Source: Alkalimonas sp. (lineage in GTDB: Bacteria; Pseudomonadota; Gammaproteobacteria; Enterobacterales; Alteromonadaceae). Taken from it: a DNA stretch of 6,381 bases. Below are positions 1 to 6,381 of the stretch, piece by piece. The stretch covers positions 1-6,381 of the forward strand of contig SKGJ01000180.1 of NCBI GenBank assembly GCA_007117525.1. Direction: 5' to 3'. The position numbers and the translations under genes are program-made. How positions within the stretch are numbered: position 1 is the first letter of the stretch; each line of letters opens with the position of its first letter. Under the pieces are notes generated by a model, which was given only the letters and a program-made list of their open reading frames with translations, was not told where the DNA came from and ran no database searches.

Positions 1-284
1 AGGCTGTAGCCGCTGCAGCGAAGCAGCGGCGCTCCCAGTGCATCGTGATCAATCTGAAACTGCTGCCAGGACACACCGCGACCGATGCCGGTACCCAGCG
101 CTTTGGCTGCCGCCTCTTTGGCGGCAAAGCGTTTGGCCAAAAAGCGGGCCGGCTCGGCATGGCCGATAAAGTCACTCAGCTCAGTCGGCGTCAACACCCG
201 CTCTGCCAGCTTCGGGCTTCGTGTCAGGCTGCGCTCAATGCGGCTGAGCTGCACGATGTCGGTGCCCAAACCGGCGATGGCCAT
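1..284 (-). CDS. acpS: Holo-[acyl-carrier-protein] synthase AcpS (4'-phosphopantetheinyl transferase), 3' end cut by window
   Basis: AcpS transfers the 4'-phosphopantetheine arm of coenzyme A to the conserved serine of apo-acyl carrier protein, activating it for cytosolic fatty acid synthesis. The frame gives 94 residues before the window ends; the family is usually about 125, so roughly the last 30 are missing. It opens with [17 protein letters not shown], and Asp9 of the GTDIV motif is the expected magnesium ligand. The second signature, FLAKRFAAKEAAAKALGTGI (about residues 48-67), contains the metal-binding Glu57. The ATG shares its A with the pdxJ stop (TAATG), so translation is probably coupled to pdxJ; no strong Shine-Dalgarno is visible. 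The pdxJ-acpS pairing is common in Gammaproteobacteria. What is visible is intact. Identity is nearly certain; only the C-terminus is unseen. Confidence 0.96.
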   Translation of the reverse strand, partial: MAIAGLGTDIVQLSRIERSLTRSPKLAERVLTPTELSDFIGHAEPARFLAKRFAAKEAAAKALGTGIGRGVSWQQFQIDHDALGAPLLRCSGYS

Positions 285-1012
285 TAGCGACGCGCATCCA
301 GCATCAGCTGCTTCATATCGGCTACAGCCGCATGCAAGCCACTAAAAATAGCGCGCGCGACGATGGCATGGCCAATGTTCAGCTCGTAGATTTCCGGTAT
401 CGCGGCAATGGGCTGCACATTGTGGTAATGCAAGCCATGGCCGGCATTCACCACCAGCCCTTTGCTGCTGGCGTAGCGAGCGGCATCTTGAATGCGCACC
501 AGCTCTTGCTGCTGCGCCTCTCCGTCGCTTTCGGCGTAACGGCCGGTATGCAATTCAATGTAAGGGGCTCCTGCAGCCAGCACCGCATCAATTTGCACCG
601 GATCCGGATCAATAAACAAGGACACCAGAATGCCTTGTTCAGCAAGGCGTGCGCAGGCCGACTGCACCTTCTCCAGTTGGCCGGCGACATCCAGCCCGCC
701 TTCCGTGGTTAGCTCCTCGCGCTTTTCCGGGACCAGACAACAGAAGTGCGGCTGAACTTCAAGCGCGATGGCGAGCATTTCTTCGGTCACCGCCATCTCA
801 AAGTTGAGCCGGGTGCTGATGGTTTGCTGCAGCAAATAAACATCGCGATCCACGATGTGGCGCCGGTCCTCACGCAAATGCACGGTAATGCCATCGGCGC
901 CGGCTTGCTCGGCCACCAGGGCCGCATGCACCGGCTCCGGGTAGTTGGTACCACGCGCTTGGCGCAAGGTCGCCACATGATCGATATTCACACCCAGATA
1001 AATTGACGACAT
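284..1012 (-). CDS. pdxJ: Pyridoxine 5'-phosphate synthase PdxJ
   Basis: PdxJ condenses 1-deoxy-D-xylulose 5-phosphate with 3-amino-2-oxopropyl phosphate (the PdxA product) to form pyridoxine 5'-phosphate in the DXP-dependent vitamin B6 pathway; it is a cytosolic TIM-barrel enzyme. The 242 residues match the usual length (E. coli about 243). Family signatures are [15 protein letters not shown] (residues 7-21), [16 protein letters not shown] (38-53), [10 protein letters not shown] (71-80), [12 protein letters not shown] (88-99), [10 protein letters not shown] (102-111) and [12 protein letters not shown] (188-199). The expected catalytic residues His45, Glu72 and His192 are present. The start is secure: AAGGAG lies 6 bp upstream and overlaps the recO stop codon. 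It ends TAA, sharing one base with the acpS ATG. Nothing about it is abnormal. Confidence 0.98.
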   Translation of the reverse strand: MSSIYLGVNIDHVATLRQARGTNYPEPVHAALVAEQAGADGITVHLREDRRHIVDRDVYLLQQTISTRLNFEMAVTEEMLAIALEVQPHFCCLVPEKREELTTEGGLDVAGQLEKVQSACARLAEQGILVSLFIDPDPVQIDAVLAAGAPYIELHTGRYAESDGEAQQQELVRIQDAARYASSKGLVVNAGHGLHYHNVQPIAAIPEIYELNIGHAIVARAIFSGLHAAVADMKQLMLDARR

Positions 1013-1018
1013 CAGAGG

Positions 1019-1024
1019 CTCCTT
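1019..1024 (-). promoter_or_regulatory. Strong ribosome binding site for pdxJ
   Basis: On the minus strand AAGGAG is followed by a 6-nt spacer (CCTCTG) and the pdxJ ATG. It is the best Shine-Dalgarno in the window, and its first base is the last base of the recO TGA. It fixes the pdxJ start and suggests efficient re-initiation by ribosomes finishing recO. Confidence 0.85.
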
Positions 1025-1764
1025 CAGGGTTTGTCAGCCGAGGCAATCCCGCCTGGGTTGTCCGGCTGCTTCGTTTGAAATAAAGCTTTACTTTGCAACG
1101 GCTTATCGCCAAGCAGTGGCCGCAGCAATTGCCGGCTAAGTTGTTTGGCTGCTTGCCGGCACCCGGCTTGCTGCCAGCACCCCAGGCCAAGCTGCAGTAT
1201 CAACTCACCCAGCCAGCCGCGTTCGGCAGCACACCAGCCTTGTTCAGCCTGCCATTGATAGTAGCATTCCGGCTGCAACGGCTGGCCATCAGCATCGCAC
1301 TGCCAGTCCACTGGCATCCCAAGTTCAGCCAACAAGGCAAATTCGAATTGTCGTAGCACTGGCTCAAGGCTCGGCAAGACAGGCTCGACCCTGGCCAGCT
1401 GCTGCACACTGTGCTGGTAAAGTGGAAACAGCTCGTCGCTGGCCAGGTTGTCCGGCCAAAGCCGGCACAACAGTTCATTCAGATACAAGGCACTGAACAG
1501 CGCCTGCCCCTGCAAAGCAAGGCCAGGGGCTTGTTCTTCCAGCTTCACAATGCTTTTGAGATCCGCCCGGCCACTCAGCTGCACACTCAATAGCTGAAAA
1601 GGCTGCAGCGGTTGACGCTGCTTGCCGCTGCGCGGTCGTATCACCGCCGATAAACGGCCCAGTTCGGGCAGCAGCAATTGCAGGATCACTTTGTGCTCGG
1701 CCAGAGGTCGGCGATGCAGAATGAACGCCGAGTGCCAGGGCAGTGCCAGGCTAGTTTTCGCCAT
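1024..1764 (-). CDS. recO: DNA repair protein RecO
   Basis: RecO works with RecR (and RecF) to load RecA on SSB-coated single-stranded DNA during gap repair, and also anneals complementary strands. From the chosen ATG the protein is 246 residues, against about 242 in E. coli. The N-terminal OB-fold begins [14 protein letters not shown] (residues 11-24), the counterpart of AFVLHSRPWSE in E. coli. Other matches are [20 protein letters not shown] (about 53-72), [11 protein letters not shown] (92-102), [13 protein letters not shown] (137-149) and the C-terminal [17 protein letters not shown] (213-229). Five cysteines lie in the second half but form no CxxC pairs, so the zinc finger of some RecO proteins is not evident. 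The start overlaps the era end by 14 bp. Another in-frame ATG at 1789-1791 would add nine residues (MSALCAAWG); I prefer the shorter form because it aligns better with the family, but neither start has a good Shine-Dalgarno. RecO diverges fast, yet identity is secure from motifs and position. Confidence 0.94.
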   Translation of the reverse strand: MAKTSLALPWHSAFILHRRPLAEHKVILQLLLPELGRLSAVIRPRSGKQRQPLQPFQLLSVQLSGRADLKSIVKLEEQAPGLALQGQALFSALYLNELLCRLWPDNLASDELFPLYQHSVQQLARVEPVLPSLEPVLRQFEFALLAELGMPVDWQCDADGQPLQPECYYQWQAEQGWCAAERGWLGELILQLGLGCWQQAGCRQAAKQLSRQLLRPLLGDKPLQSKALFQTKQPDNPGGIASADKP

Positions 1765-2662
1765 ACCCCAGGCTGCGCAGAGCGCGCTCATCGTCGGCCC
1801 AGCCGGATTTGACTTTCACCCAGATTTGCAGAAACACTTGCTGCTCCAGCAGACGCTCCAAATCTTTGCGGGCTTCGGTGGCAATGGTTTTGACCCGCTC
1901 GCCTTTATTGCCGATGACCATCCGTTTTTGGCTGTCACGTTCAACCAGCACCAGGGCAGCAATATGGTACAGTTTGTCTTCCCACTTGAAGCGTTCTATT
2001 TCCACCGTCACGGAATACGGCAGTTCATCGCCTAAAAAGCGCATCAGCTTTTCCCGGACAATTTCCGCGGCCATAAAGCGCATCGAGCGATCGGTGACGT
2101 AGTCTTCCGGGAAAAAGAATTCACAAGGTGGCAATTGTTGCTGCACCAATTCGCGCAGCTCCGGGACACTTTTACCGCTCTTTGCCGACACCGGCACGAT
2201 CGCCAGGCAATCCAGCTGTTGATGCAGCCACTGCAGTTGCTGCATCAGTTTTTCTTTGTCGGCGACCTGATCGGTTTTATTGACCACCAGCACCACCGGC
2301 TTGGCTGCTGCCTTTAACCGGCTAAGCACCATTTGATCGTCTTCAGTCCAGCGGGTGCCTTCCACCACAAAGAGCACCAACTCCACATCCAGAATCGAGC
2401 TGGCTGCAGCACGGTTCATTAGACGGTTGATGGCGCGCTTTTCTTCAATGTGCAGGCCAGGCGTATCCACATAGACGGTTTGCACATCATCCCGGGTATC
2501 AATCCCCAATATACGATGGCGGGTGGTTTGCGGTTTACGCGAGGTAATGCTGACCTTTTGCCCAATCAGCTGATTGAGCAAGGTCGACTTACCGACATTG
2601 GGTCGGCCAACGATCGCCACCAAACCGGCACGGGTTTGAGGCGCTGTGGTTTCAGTGTTCAT
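1751..2662 (-). CDS. era: GTPase Era (30S ribosomal subunit assembly)
   Basis: Era is an essential GTPase that binds the 3' end of 16S rRNA and helps the 30S subunit mature. The 303 residues match the family (E. coli 301). The GTPase domain shows G1 GRPNVGKS (19-26), the switch region [12 protein letters not shown] (43-54), G3 DTPGL (66-70), G4 NKTD (128-131) and G5 SAKSG (159-163). The C-terminal KH domain follows, with [20 protein letters not shown] (195-214) and the RNA-binding loop [12 protein letters not shown] (249-260), ending [15 protein letters not shown]. The start at 2662 gives [13 protein letters not shown], the normal short lead before the P-loop; an upstream ATG at 2695 would add 11 residues lying wholly inside rnc. 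The chosen ATG has GGAG 10 bp upstream. It overlaps rnc by 11 bp and recO by 14 bp, so coupled translation is likely. Confidence 0.98.
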   Translation of the reverse strand: MNTETTAPQTRAGLVAIVGRPNVGKSTLLNQLIGQKVSITSRKPQTTRHRILGIDTRDDVQTVYVDTPGLHIEEKRAINRLMNRAAASSILDVELVLFVVEGTRWTEDDQMVLSRLKAAAKPVVLVVNKTDQVADKEKLMQQLQWLHQQLDCLAIVPVSAKSGKSVPELRELVQQQLPPCEFFFPEDYVTDRSMRFMAAEIVREKLMRFLGDELPYSVTVEIERFKWEDKLYHIAALVLVERDSQKRMVIGNKGERVKTIATEARKDLERLLEQQVFLQIWVKVKSGWADDERALRSLGYGEN

Positions 2663-3335
2663 CCTGGATCTGCTCCAACATGGTGTGCGCTGCATCCTGT
2701 TCGGCTTTGCGACGTGAACTGCCGGTTGCCAGCACCGGTGCGCGCCCCTCGATGGTGCAGCTCACGGTAAATTGCTGGTTGTGCGCCTCACCCAGGGTTT
2801 GCTCCACCTGGTACACCGGCAAGGCCAAACGACGACCTTGCAAATACTCTTGCAGCCGGGTTTTGGAATCTTTTTGTTGCTGCGGCGTAATGCGCTGCAA
2901 GCGGCCGGCAAACCAGAATAAAATCCGCTCCTTGCAGACCTCCAGGCCACCATCCAGGTAGATGGCTCCAAGGATGGCTTCAAAGGCATCGGCAAGAATC
3001 GACTCCCGGCGATGACCGCCACTTTTCATTTCACCTGGCCCCAGTCGCAGGTAATCAGCAATGCACAGTTCGCCGGCAATTTCGGCCAGAGTCACGCCTT
3101 TGACCAGGCTGGCACGCATCCGGGTCAGCTCCCCTTCTTTGGCATTGGGGAAATGCTGGTACAGTGCCTCGGCAATCACCATGCTTAAAATGGCATCGCC
3201 CAGAAACTCCAGCCGCTCGTTATGGCGTCCTTTGCAGCTGCGATGTGTCAAAGCCTGCTGCAGCAGGCCAATTTGCTCAAATTGGTAGCCTAACAACGGC
3301 ATCAAACGACTTAGCGGGTGTTGTTCTTTCGTCAT
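2652..3335 (-). CDS. rnc: Ribonuclease III
   Basis: RNase III cuts double-stranded RNA, processing the 30S rRNA precursor and many mRNAs in the cytosol. The 227 residues match the family (E. coli 226). The N-terminal nuclease domain carries the signature [11 protein letters not shown] (40-50) with acidic residues Glu43 and Asp47, and the second metal site in [18 protein letters not shown] (113-130) with Asp116 and Glu119; all four expected acidic residues are present. The C-terminal double-stranded RNA binding domain spans about 156-226, starting [13 protein letters not shown] and including the basic helix [15 protein letters not shown] (206-220). The ATG directly follows the lepB TAA with no gap and no clear Shine-Dalgarno, implying coupling to lepB. 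Its TGA lies 11 bp inside era. The E. coli gene has a separate promoter and an autoregulatory leader hairpin; there is no room for one here outside lepB. Confidence 0.98.
   Translation of the reverse strand: MTKEQHPLSRLMPLLGYQFEQIGLLQQALTHRSCKGRHNERLEFLGDAILSMVIAEALYQHFPNAKEGELTRMRASLVKGVTLAEIAGELCIADYLRLGPGEMKSGGHRRESILADAFEAILGAIYLDGGLEVCKERILFWFAGRLQRITPQQQKDSKTRLQEYLQGRRLALPVYQVEQTLGEAHNQQFTVSCTIEGRAPVLATGSSRRKAEQDAAHTMLEQIQDEH
2673..2676 (-). promoter_or_regulatory. Ribosome binding site for era inside rnc
   Basis: GGAG on the minus strand lies 10 bp before the era ATG at 2662, within the last codons of rnc. The spacing is slightly long, but no comparable site serves the alternative upstream ATG at 2695, so it supports the shorter Era start. 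Confidence 0.5.
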
Positions 3336-4259
3336 TTAGCGGATACGCCCCAAACGTTCAAAACGGATGCCCACTGGGATCCAGCGTGGTAATACGCGAT
3401 CGGGATTGTCGCTAAACTCGAAGCTCATCCAGATAAAGACCGCCTTGCCTACCATCAGGTCTTCATGCACAAAGCCAAAGAAGCGACTGTCACGGCTGTT
3501 GTCTCTGTTGTCACCGACCGCAAAGTAGTGCCCTTCCGGTATCAGCCACTCATCGATGGCAGTGCCGGATTGTCGGTAGTAATCACGCTTTTGTTCAGGC
3601 AAGGCCGGTGTCAGCAAAATATCGTAACTGGCCTCACCCAGGGTTTCCTGGTAACGGCGCTGCGGCAAGCCTTGCTGGGTAAACTCACCATCGGCTGCAA
3701 AGGTATAGCGCACTTGCTCCAGCCCCGGGCAATTGCCCTGATGCGCTTCGGTACAAGCACGCTGAATATAGAACTGCTTGTCACGGTAAATCACCCGATC
3801 GCCCGGCAAACCAATAATGCGCTTGATGTAATCCAGTCGCGGGTTTTCCGGGTATTTAAAGACGGCAATATCACCATGTTGCGGCTGATTGTTGCGGTAC
3901 AAGGTACGGCGAAAGACCGGGTCTTTCACATCGTAGGCAAACTTTTGCACCAAAATAAAATCGCCCACCAGCAAGGTGGGCATCATCGAGCCCGATGGAA
4001 TTTGAAAGGGCTCAAACAAAAAAGAACGCAAAATGGTAATGGCCGCAATGATCGGAAAGATAGAGCGGGCAGTTTCTGCCAGCCAGGGCTCTTGAGCCAG
4101 ACGGTCAAGGGTTTCCTGCGGCAACTTGCCACCGGCGGCAGCCAGAGCGGTTTCCACCTGCTGACGGCGTTTGGGTGCAAACAACCGGGCATCCAGCAGC
4201 CAGATTAAACCACTGGCCAGCGTCAGCAGCACCAAAAAAATTGCAAAGTATCCTGCCAT
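3336..4259 (-). CDS. lepB: Signal peptidase I (leader peptidase)
   Basis: LepB removes signal peptides from exported preproteins at the periplasmic face of the inner membrane. The 307 residues are close to E. coli (324). A first transmembrane segment lies at about residues 4-22, followed by a basic, charged cytoplasmic stretch (RLFAPKRRQQ and on), then a second hydrophobic segment at about 67-82. The catalytic box IPSGSMMPTLLVGDF (87-101) carries the nucleophile Ser91; the general base Lys146 is in DYIKRIIGLPGD (143-154); and the conserved GDNRDNSRDSRFFG (249-262) closes the active site. The large periplasmic insertion typical of Gram-negative enzymes lies between, about 160-235. The ATG is 12 bp after the lepA stop, preceded by AGGA and seven Ts. 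lepA-lepB pairing is standard. No defect is seen. Confidence 0.98.
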   Translation of the reverse strand: MAGYFAIFLVLLTLASGLIWLLDARLFAPKRRQQVETALAAAGGKLPQETLDRLAQEPWLAETARSIFPIIAAITILRSFLFEPFQIPSGSMMPTLLVGDFILVQKFAYDVKDPVFRRTLYRNNQPQHGDIAVFKYPENPRLDYIKRIIGLPGDRVIYRDKQFYIQRACTEAHQGNCPGLEQVRYTFAADGEFTQQGLPQRRYQETLGEASYDILLTPALPEQKRDYYRQSGTAIDEWLIPEGHYFAVGDNRDNSRDSRFFGFVHEDLMVGKAVFIWMSFEFSDNPDRVLPRWIPVGIRFERLGRIR

Positions 4260-4266
4260 AAAAAAA

Positions 4267-4270
4267 TCCT
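4267..4270 (-). promoter_or_regulatory. Ribosome binding site for lepB with T7 spacer
   Basis: AGGA on the minus strand is followed by seven consecutive Ts and then the lepB ATG, a normal 7-nt spacing. It fills most of the 12-bp lepA-lepB gap and supports the chosen start. The all-T spacer should leave the site unstructured. Confidence 0.7.
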
Positions 4271-4271
4271 G

Positions 4272-6071
4272 TTATTTGTCCATTCGCAGCACAGCAAGGA
4301 AGGCTTCCTGCGGCACTTCCACGTTGCCAACCTGCTTCATCCGTTTCTTGCCTTCTTTTTGCTTTTGCAGCAATTTTTTCTTCCGACTGACGTCGCCGCC
4401 ATAGCACTTGGCAATCACGTTTTTCCGCAATTGCTTCACCGTGGTGCGGGCAATAATGTGATTGCCAATCGCCGCCTGAATGGCAATATCAAACATCTGG
4501 CGCGGGATCAGCTCTTTGAGTTTATCCGCCAGTGAGCGGCCTCGATTCTGCGCAAAGTCACGGTGGCAAATCATTGCCAATGCATCCACCCGCTCACCGT
4601 TAATCAGCACATCCACCCGGACCATATCCGACTCCTGGAAGTGCTTGAAGCTGTAATCCAGCGAGGCATAACCACGGCTGGTGGATTTTAAACGGTCGAA
4701 GAAATCCATCACCACTTCCGCCATCGGCAGCTCATAGACCACAGCCACCTGACGACCATGGTAGGTCATGTTGATTTGAGTACCCCGCTTCTCGACACAC
4801 AGGGTAATGACGTTACCAAGATACTCTTGCGGTACCAGAATGTGGGCTTCTACGATGGGCTCACGGATCTGGGCAATGTCATTGACCGCCGGCAAGCTGC
4901 TGGGGTTGTCCACCATCACCACATCGCCCGACTTGGTTTCCACTTCGTAGATAACGGTCGGCGCTGTGGTAATCAAATCCAGATCGTATTCCCGCTCCAG
5001 CCGCTCCTGGATAATCTCCATGTGCAGCATGCCAAGGAAGCCAATACGGAAACCAAAGCCCAAAGCGCCCGAGCTTTCCGGTTCGTAAAACAAAGAGGAG
5101 TCGTTCAGGCTGAGCTTGGCCAGGGCATCGCGGAAGTCTTCGTAATCGTCGGATGAGATGGGGAAGACACCGGCATAAACCTGGGGCTTAACCCGCTTAA
5201 AGCCGGGCAAGGGCGCGCTGGCGGCTTGTTTGGCCAGTGTCAGGGTATCCCCGACCGGCGCGCCTTTGATTTCTTTGATGCCGGCAATGACAAAACCTAC
5301 TTCGCCGGTTTTCAGCAGCTGTGTCTCGGTGGCCTTCGGGCTGAAGATACCAATTTTATCGACTTCATAAACCTGACCGGTCGACATCACTTTGATTTTG
5401 TCTTTTTTGGCAATTTGGCCATGTTTTACCCGCACCAAAGAGACGACACCCTGATAAGGGTCAAACCAGGAATCGATGATCAGCGCCTGGGTTGGGGCTT
5501 CGGGCTCGCCTTCCGGTGCCGGGATCTTTTGCACGATGGCTTCCAGCACCTCTTCGATGCCCAGCCCGGTTTTGGCAGAGCAACGCACCGCATCCATGGC
5601 TTCAATGCCAATAATGTCTTCAACCTCGGCACTGACCCGCTCAGGATCGGCCTGTGGCAAGTCAATTTTGTTGAGGATGGGTAAAACTTCCAGGTCCATT
5701 TCAATGGCAGTATAGCAATTGGCCACCGTCTGGGCTTCAACGCCCTGGCCTGCATCCACCACCAGCAAGGCCCCTTCACAGGCCGCTAAAGAGCGGCTGA
5801 CTTCGTAGCTGAAATCGACATGGCCCGGTGTATCGATAAAGTTGAGCTGATAGGTTTCTCCATCACGCGCTTTGTAGTGCAAGGTCACACTCTGCGCTTT
5901 GATGGTGATGCCACGTTCGCGCTCCAGATCCATCGAATCAAGTACCTGTTGCTGCATTTCACGATCGGACAGGCCACCGCAATGCTGAATCAAACGATCC
6001 GACAAAGTGGATTTGCCGTGGTCAATGTGGGCAATGATCGAGAAGTTACGAATATGGTTGAGTTTAGGCAT
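4272..6071 (-). CDS. lepA: Elongation factor 4 (translation GTPase LepA)
   Basis: LepA/EF4 is a ribosome-binding GTPase of the EF-G family; back-translocation, stress-related translation and 30S biogenesis roles have all been reported. The protein is 599 residues, the exact family size. The GTPase domain shows G1 AHIDHGKS (14-21), G2 [10 protein letters not shown] (51-60), G3 DTPGH (80-84), G4 NKID (134-137) and G5 SAKTG (165-169). It is followed by domain II (about 190-280, with [14 protein letters not shown]), EF-G-like domains III and V, and the LepA-specific basic C-terminal domain with [19 protein letters not shown], ending in [13 protein letters not shown], the family's hallmark tail. 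The start [20 protein letters not shown] is at the expected distance from the P-loop; its upstream GAGA is a weak, close Shine-Dalgarno. It is the first gene after the only sizeable gap in the window. Confidence 0.99.
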   Translation of the reverse strand: MPKLNHIRNFSIIAHIDHGKSTLSDRLIQHCGGLSDREMQQQVLDSMDLERERGITIKAQSVTLHYKARDGETYQLNFIDTPGHVDFSYEVSRSLAACEGALLVVDAGQGVEAQTVANCYTAIEMDLEVLPILNKIDLPQADPERVSAEVEDIIGIEAMDAVRCSAKTGLGIEEVLEAIVQKIPAPEGEPEAPTQALIIDSWFDPYQGVVSLVRVKHGQIAKKDKIKVMSTGQVYEVDKIGIFSPKATETQLLKTGEVGFVIAGIKEIKGAPVGDTLTLAKQAASAPLPGFKRVKPQVYAGVFPISSDDYEDFRDALAKLSLNDSSLFYEPESSGALGFGFRIGFLGMLHMEIIQERLEREYDLDLITTAPTVIYEVETKSGDVVMVDNPSSLPAVNDIAQIREPIVEAHILVPQEYLGNVITLCVEKRGTQINMTYHGRQVAVVYELPMAEVVMDFFDRLKSTSRGYASLDYSFKHFQESDMVRVDVLINGERVDALAMICHRDFAQNRGRSLADKLKELIPRQMFDIAIQAAIGNHIIARTTVKQLRKNVIAKCYGGDVSRKKKLLQKQKEGKKRMKQVGNVEVPQEAFLAVLRMDK

Positions 6072-6090
6072 AATGTCTCAAGTTGTTAAA

Positions 6091-6122
6091 GCGTTGCATT
6101 CTGGCTCTGCTGCGATGCATTC
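6091..6122 (-). repeat. Pair of 11-bp direct repeats, 21 bp apart, in the lepA leader
   Basis: On the plus strand GCGTTGCATTC (6091-6101) and GCGATGCATTC (6112-6122) agree at 10 of 11 positions and start exactly 21 bp apart, about two helical turns. A 6-bp inverted repeat (GCTGCG at 6109-6114, CGCAGC at 6127-6132, 12-nt loop) overlaps the second copy. Both lie 20-60 bp upstream of the lepA start. No function can be assigned; chance is possible at this length. Confidence 0.35.
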
Positions 6123-6166
6123 AAACCGCAGCCTGGTGGCAGATGGCATGATTGGGATATCGGCGA

Positions 6167-6195
6167 ATTGTACTCGATCCTGTGACGGCTGGCTA
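6167..6195 (-). promoter_or_regulatory. Candidate sigma70-type promoter for lepA and downstream genes
   Basis: On the minus strand, TAGCCA (6195-6190, 4 of 6 matches to TTGACA) is separated by 17 bp from TACAAT (6172-6167, 5 of 6 matches to TATAAT). Transcription would start near 6160 and leave a leader of about 90 nt before the lepA ATG. The -35 box lies inside the second unit of the 16-bp tandem repeat. The match is moderate and rests on consensus comparison only; read-through from rseC could equally drive lepA. Confidence 0.35.
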
Positions 6196-6219
6196 TGTGA
6201 TCTGCTGGCTAAGTGATCT
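6188..6219 (-). repeat. Tandem duplication of a 16-bp unit over the rseC stop codon
   Basis: Two adjacent 16-bp units, GCTGGCTATGTGATCT (6188-6203) and GCTGGCTAAGTGATCT (6204-6219) on the plus strand, agree at 15 of 16 positions. On the coding strand the first unit read carries the end of the upstream gene, Ile-Thr-stop (ATC ACT TAG); the second contains ATC ACA TAG, which would encode the same ending. The single difference is thus synonymous for that gene, consistent with a duplication that left the protein unchanged and lengthened the intergenic space by 16 bp. Confidence 0.8.
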
Positions 6220-6381
6220 TCGCTGAACTGGTCGCGTGCTGCTGACAAAGCCCCAACTCAGGCAAGACTTCGAGCAACCGGACCGCATCGCGCTCCAACC
6301 GATGGGCAAAATGCCCTGCCAGCCGATAGCCGCCCCAAAGCAACAGCAAGGCCAGCCCTATCCAGACCCACTCCGCAACAG
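6209..6381 (-). CDS. rseC: C-terminal fragment of a membrane protein, probably RseC/MucC family (SoxR reduction / sigma-E regulation)
   Basis: An open minus-strand frame enters the window at its edge and ends TAG at 6211-6209, giving the last 56 residues of a protein whose start is outside. The first 20 residues are hydrophobic (WVWIGLALLLLWGGYRL), a likely transmembrane helix. A basic stretch follows (HFAHRLERDAVR), then LLEVLPELGL and a polar tail. This resembles the end of E. coli RseC, where the second membrane helix runs into GGFLIARGYSRKFAAR and a short LSVALPP-like segment. rseC or its mucC homologue often lies at the end of an rpoE/algU operon just before lepA, which fits the position. 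In E. coli RseC modulates sigma-E and helps the Rsx complex keep SoxR reduced. The N-terminal cysteine-rich domain that would prove identity is not in the window, so the call rests on weak similarity plus context. Confidence 0.55.
   Translation of the reverse strand, partial: VAEWVWIGLALLLLWGGYRLAGHFAHRLERDAVRLLEVLPELGLCQQHATSSAKIT

Noticed and set aside
1622..2035. A 137-codon plus-strand open frame across the era-recO junction
   Set aside because: Antisense to two well-supported genes, with no family resemblance.
2663..2695. Upstream ATG extending Era by 11 residues ([11 protein letters not shown])
   Set aside because: The extension lies inside rnc, lacks a good ribosome binding site, and would make Era longer than the family norm; the ATG at 2662 has GGAG upstream and the usual distance to the P-loop.
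3465..4208. A 247-codon plus-strand open frame antisense to lepB
   Set aside because: It mirrors lepB, whose catalytic motifs are intact in the other strand; the translation shows no recognisable domain and has no clear Shine-Dalgarno. Long antisense frames are expected from the codon use here.
5226..5684. A 152-codon plus-strand open frame antisense to lepA
   Set aside because: Lies wholly within conserved lepA GTPase and domain II sequence; its composition (rich in Phe, Asp, His) is that of a reverse-strand shadow.
6109..6132. Hairpin (GCTGCG/CGCAGC) as a transcription terminator after rseC
   Set aside because: Only six paired bases, a 12-nt loop and no following T-run on the minus strand, so it does not fit an intrinsic terminator.
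1..6381. A novel defence, mobile or biosynthetic system
   Set aside because: Every frame of length is accounted for by conserved housekeeping genes with intact motifs; no integrase, transposase, inverted terminal repeats, CRISPR-like spacing or RNA gene was seen.

Overview
The window carries a compact block of conserved bacterial housekeeping genes, all read from the minus strand. In transcription order (high to low coordinates) they are: the 3' end of a probable rseC/mucC-type membrane protein gene, lepA, lepB, rnc, era, recO, pdxJ and a 5'-complete acpS that runs off the window at base 1. The protein sequences closely resemble those I recall from Gammaproteobacteria, for example PdxJ, Era and LepB with the catalytic residues at or within one position of E. 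coli numbering. The order rseC-lepA-lepB-rnc-era-recO-pdxJ-acpS is also typical of that class. I cannot name a genus from the sequence alone.

Layout. Bases 6209-6381 encode a C-terminal membrane-protein tail. Bases 6072-6208 are the only real intergenic space (137 bp); they hold a candidate sigma70 promoter, a 16-bp tandem duplication that begins at the rseC stop codon, and a pair of 11-bp direct repeats spaced 21 bp apart. From 6071 down to base 1 the genes are packed almost without gaps: lepA/lepB 12 bp apart, lepB/rnc abutting, rnc/era overlapping by 11 bp, era/recO overlapping by 14 bp, recO/pdxJ 11 bp apart, and pdxJ/acpS overlapping by 1 bp (TAATG). This points to one transcription unit with extensive translational coupling. 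No stretch above 300 bp lacks a gene.

Functions. The genes join ribosome and RNA work (LepA translation GTPase, RNase III, Era 30S-assembly GTPase) with protein export (LepB signal peptidase I), DNA repair (RecO), vitamin B6 synthesis (PdxJ) and activation of acyl carrier protein (AcpS). They are not one pathway; the grouping is a conserved housekeeping operon.

I found no mobile element, CRISPR array, RNA gene or sign of an undescribed system. All key catalytic and binding motifs are intact. The most noteworthy points are non-coding: the tandem repeat next to the lepA promoter candidate, and the absence of any leader in front of rnc, which in E. coli is where RNase III autoregulation takes place.
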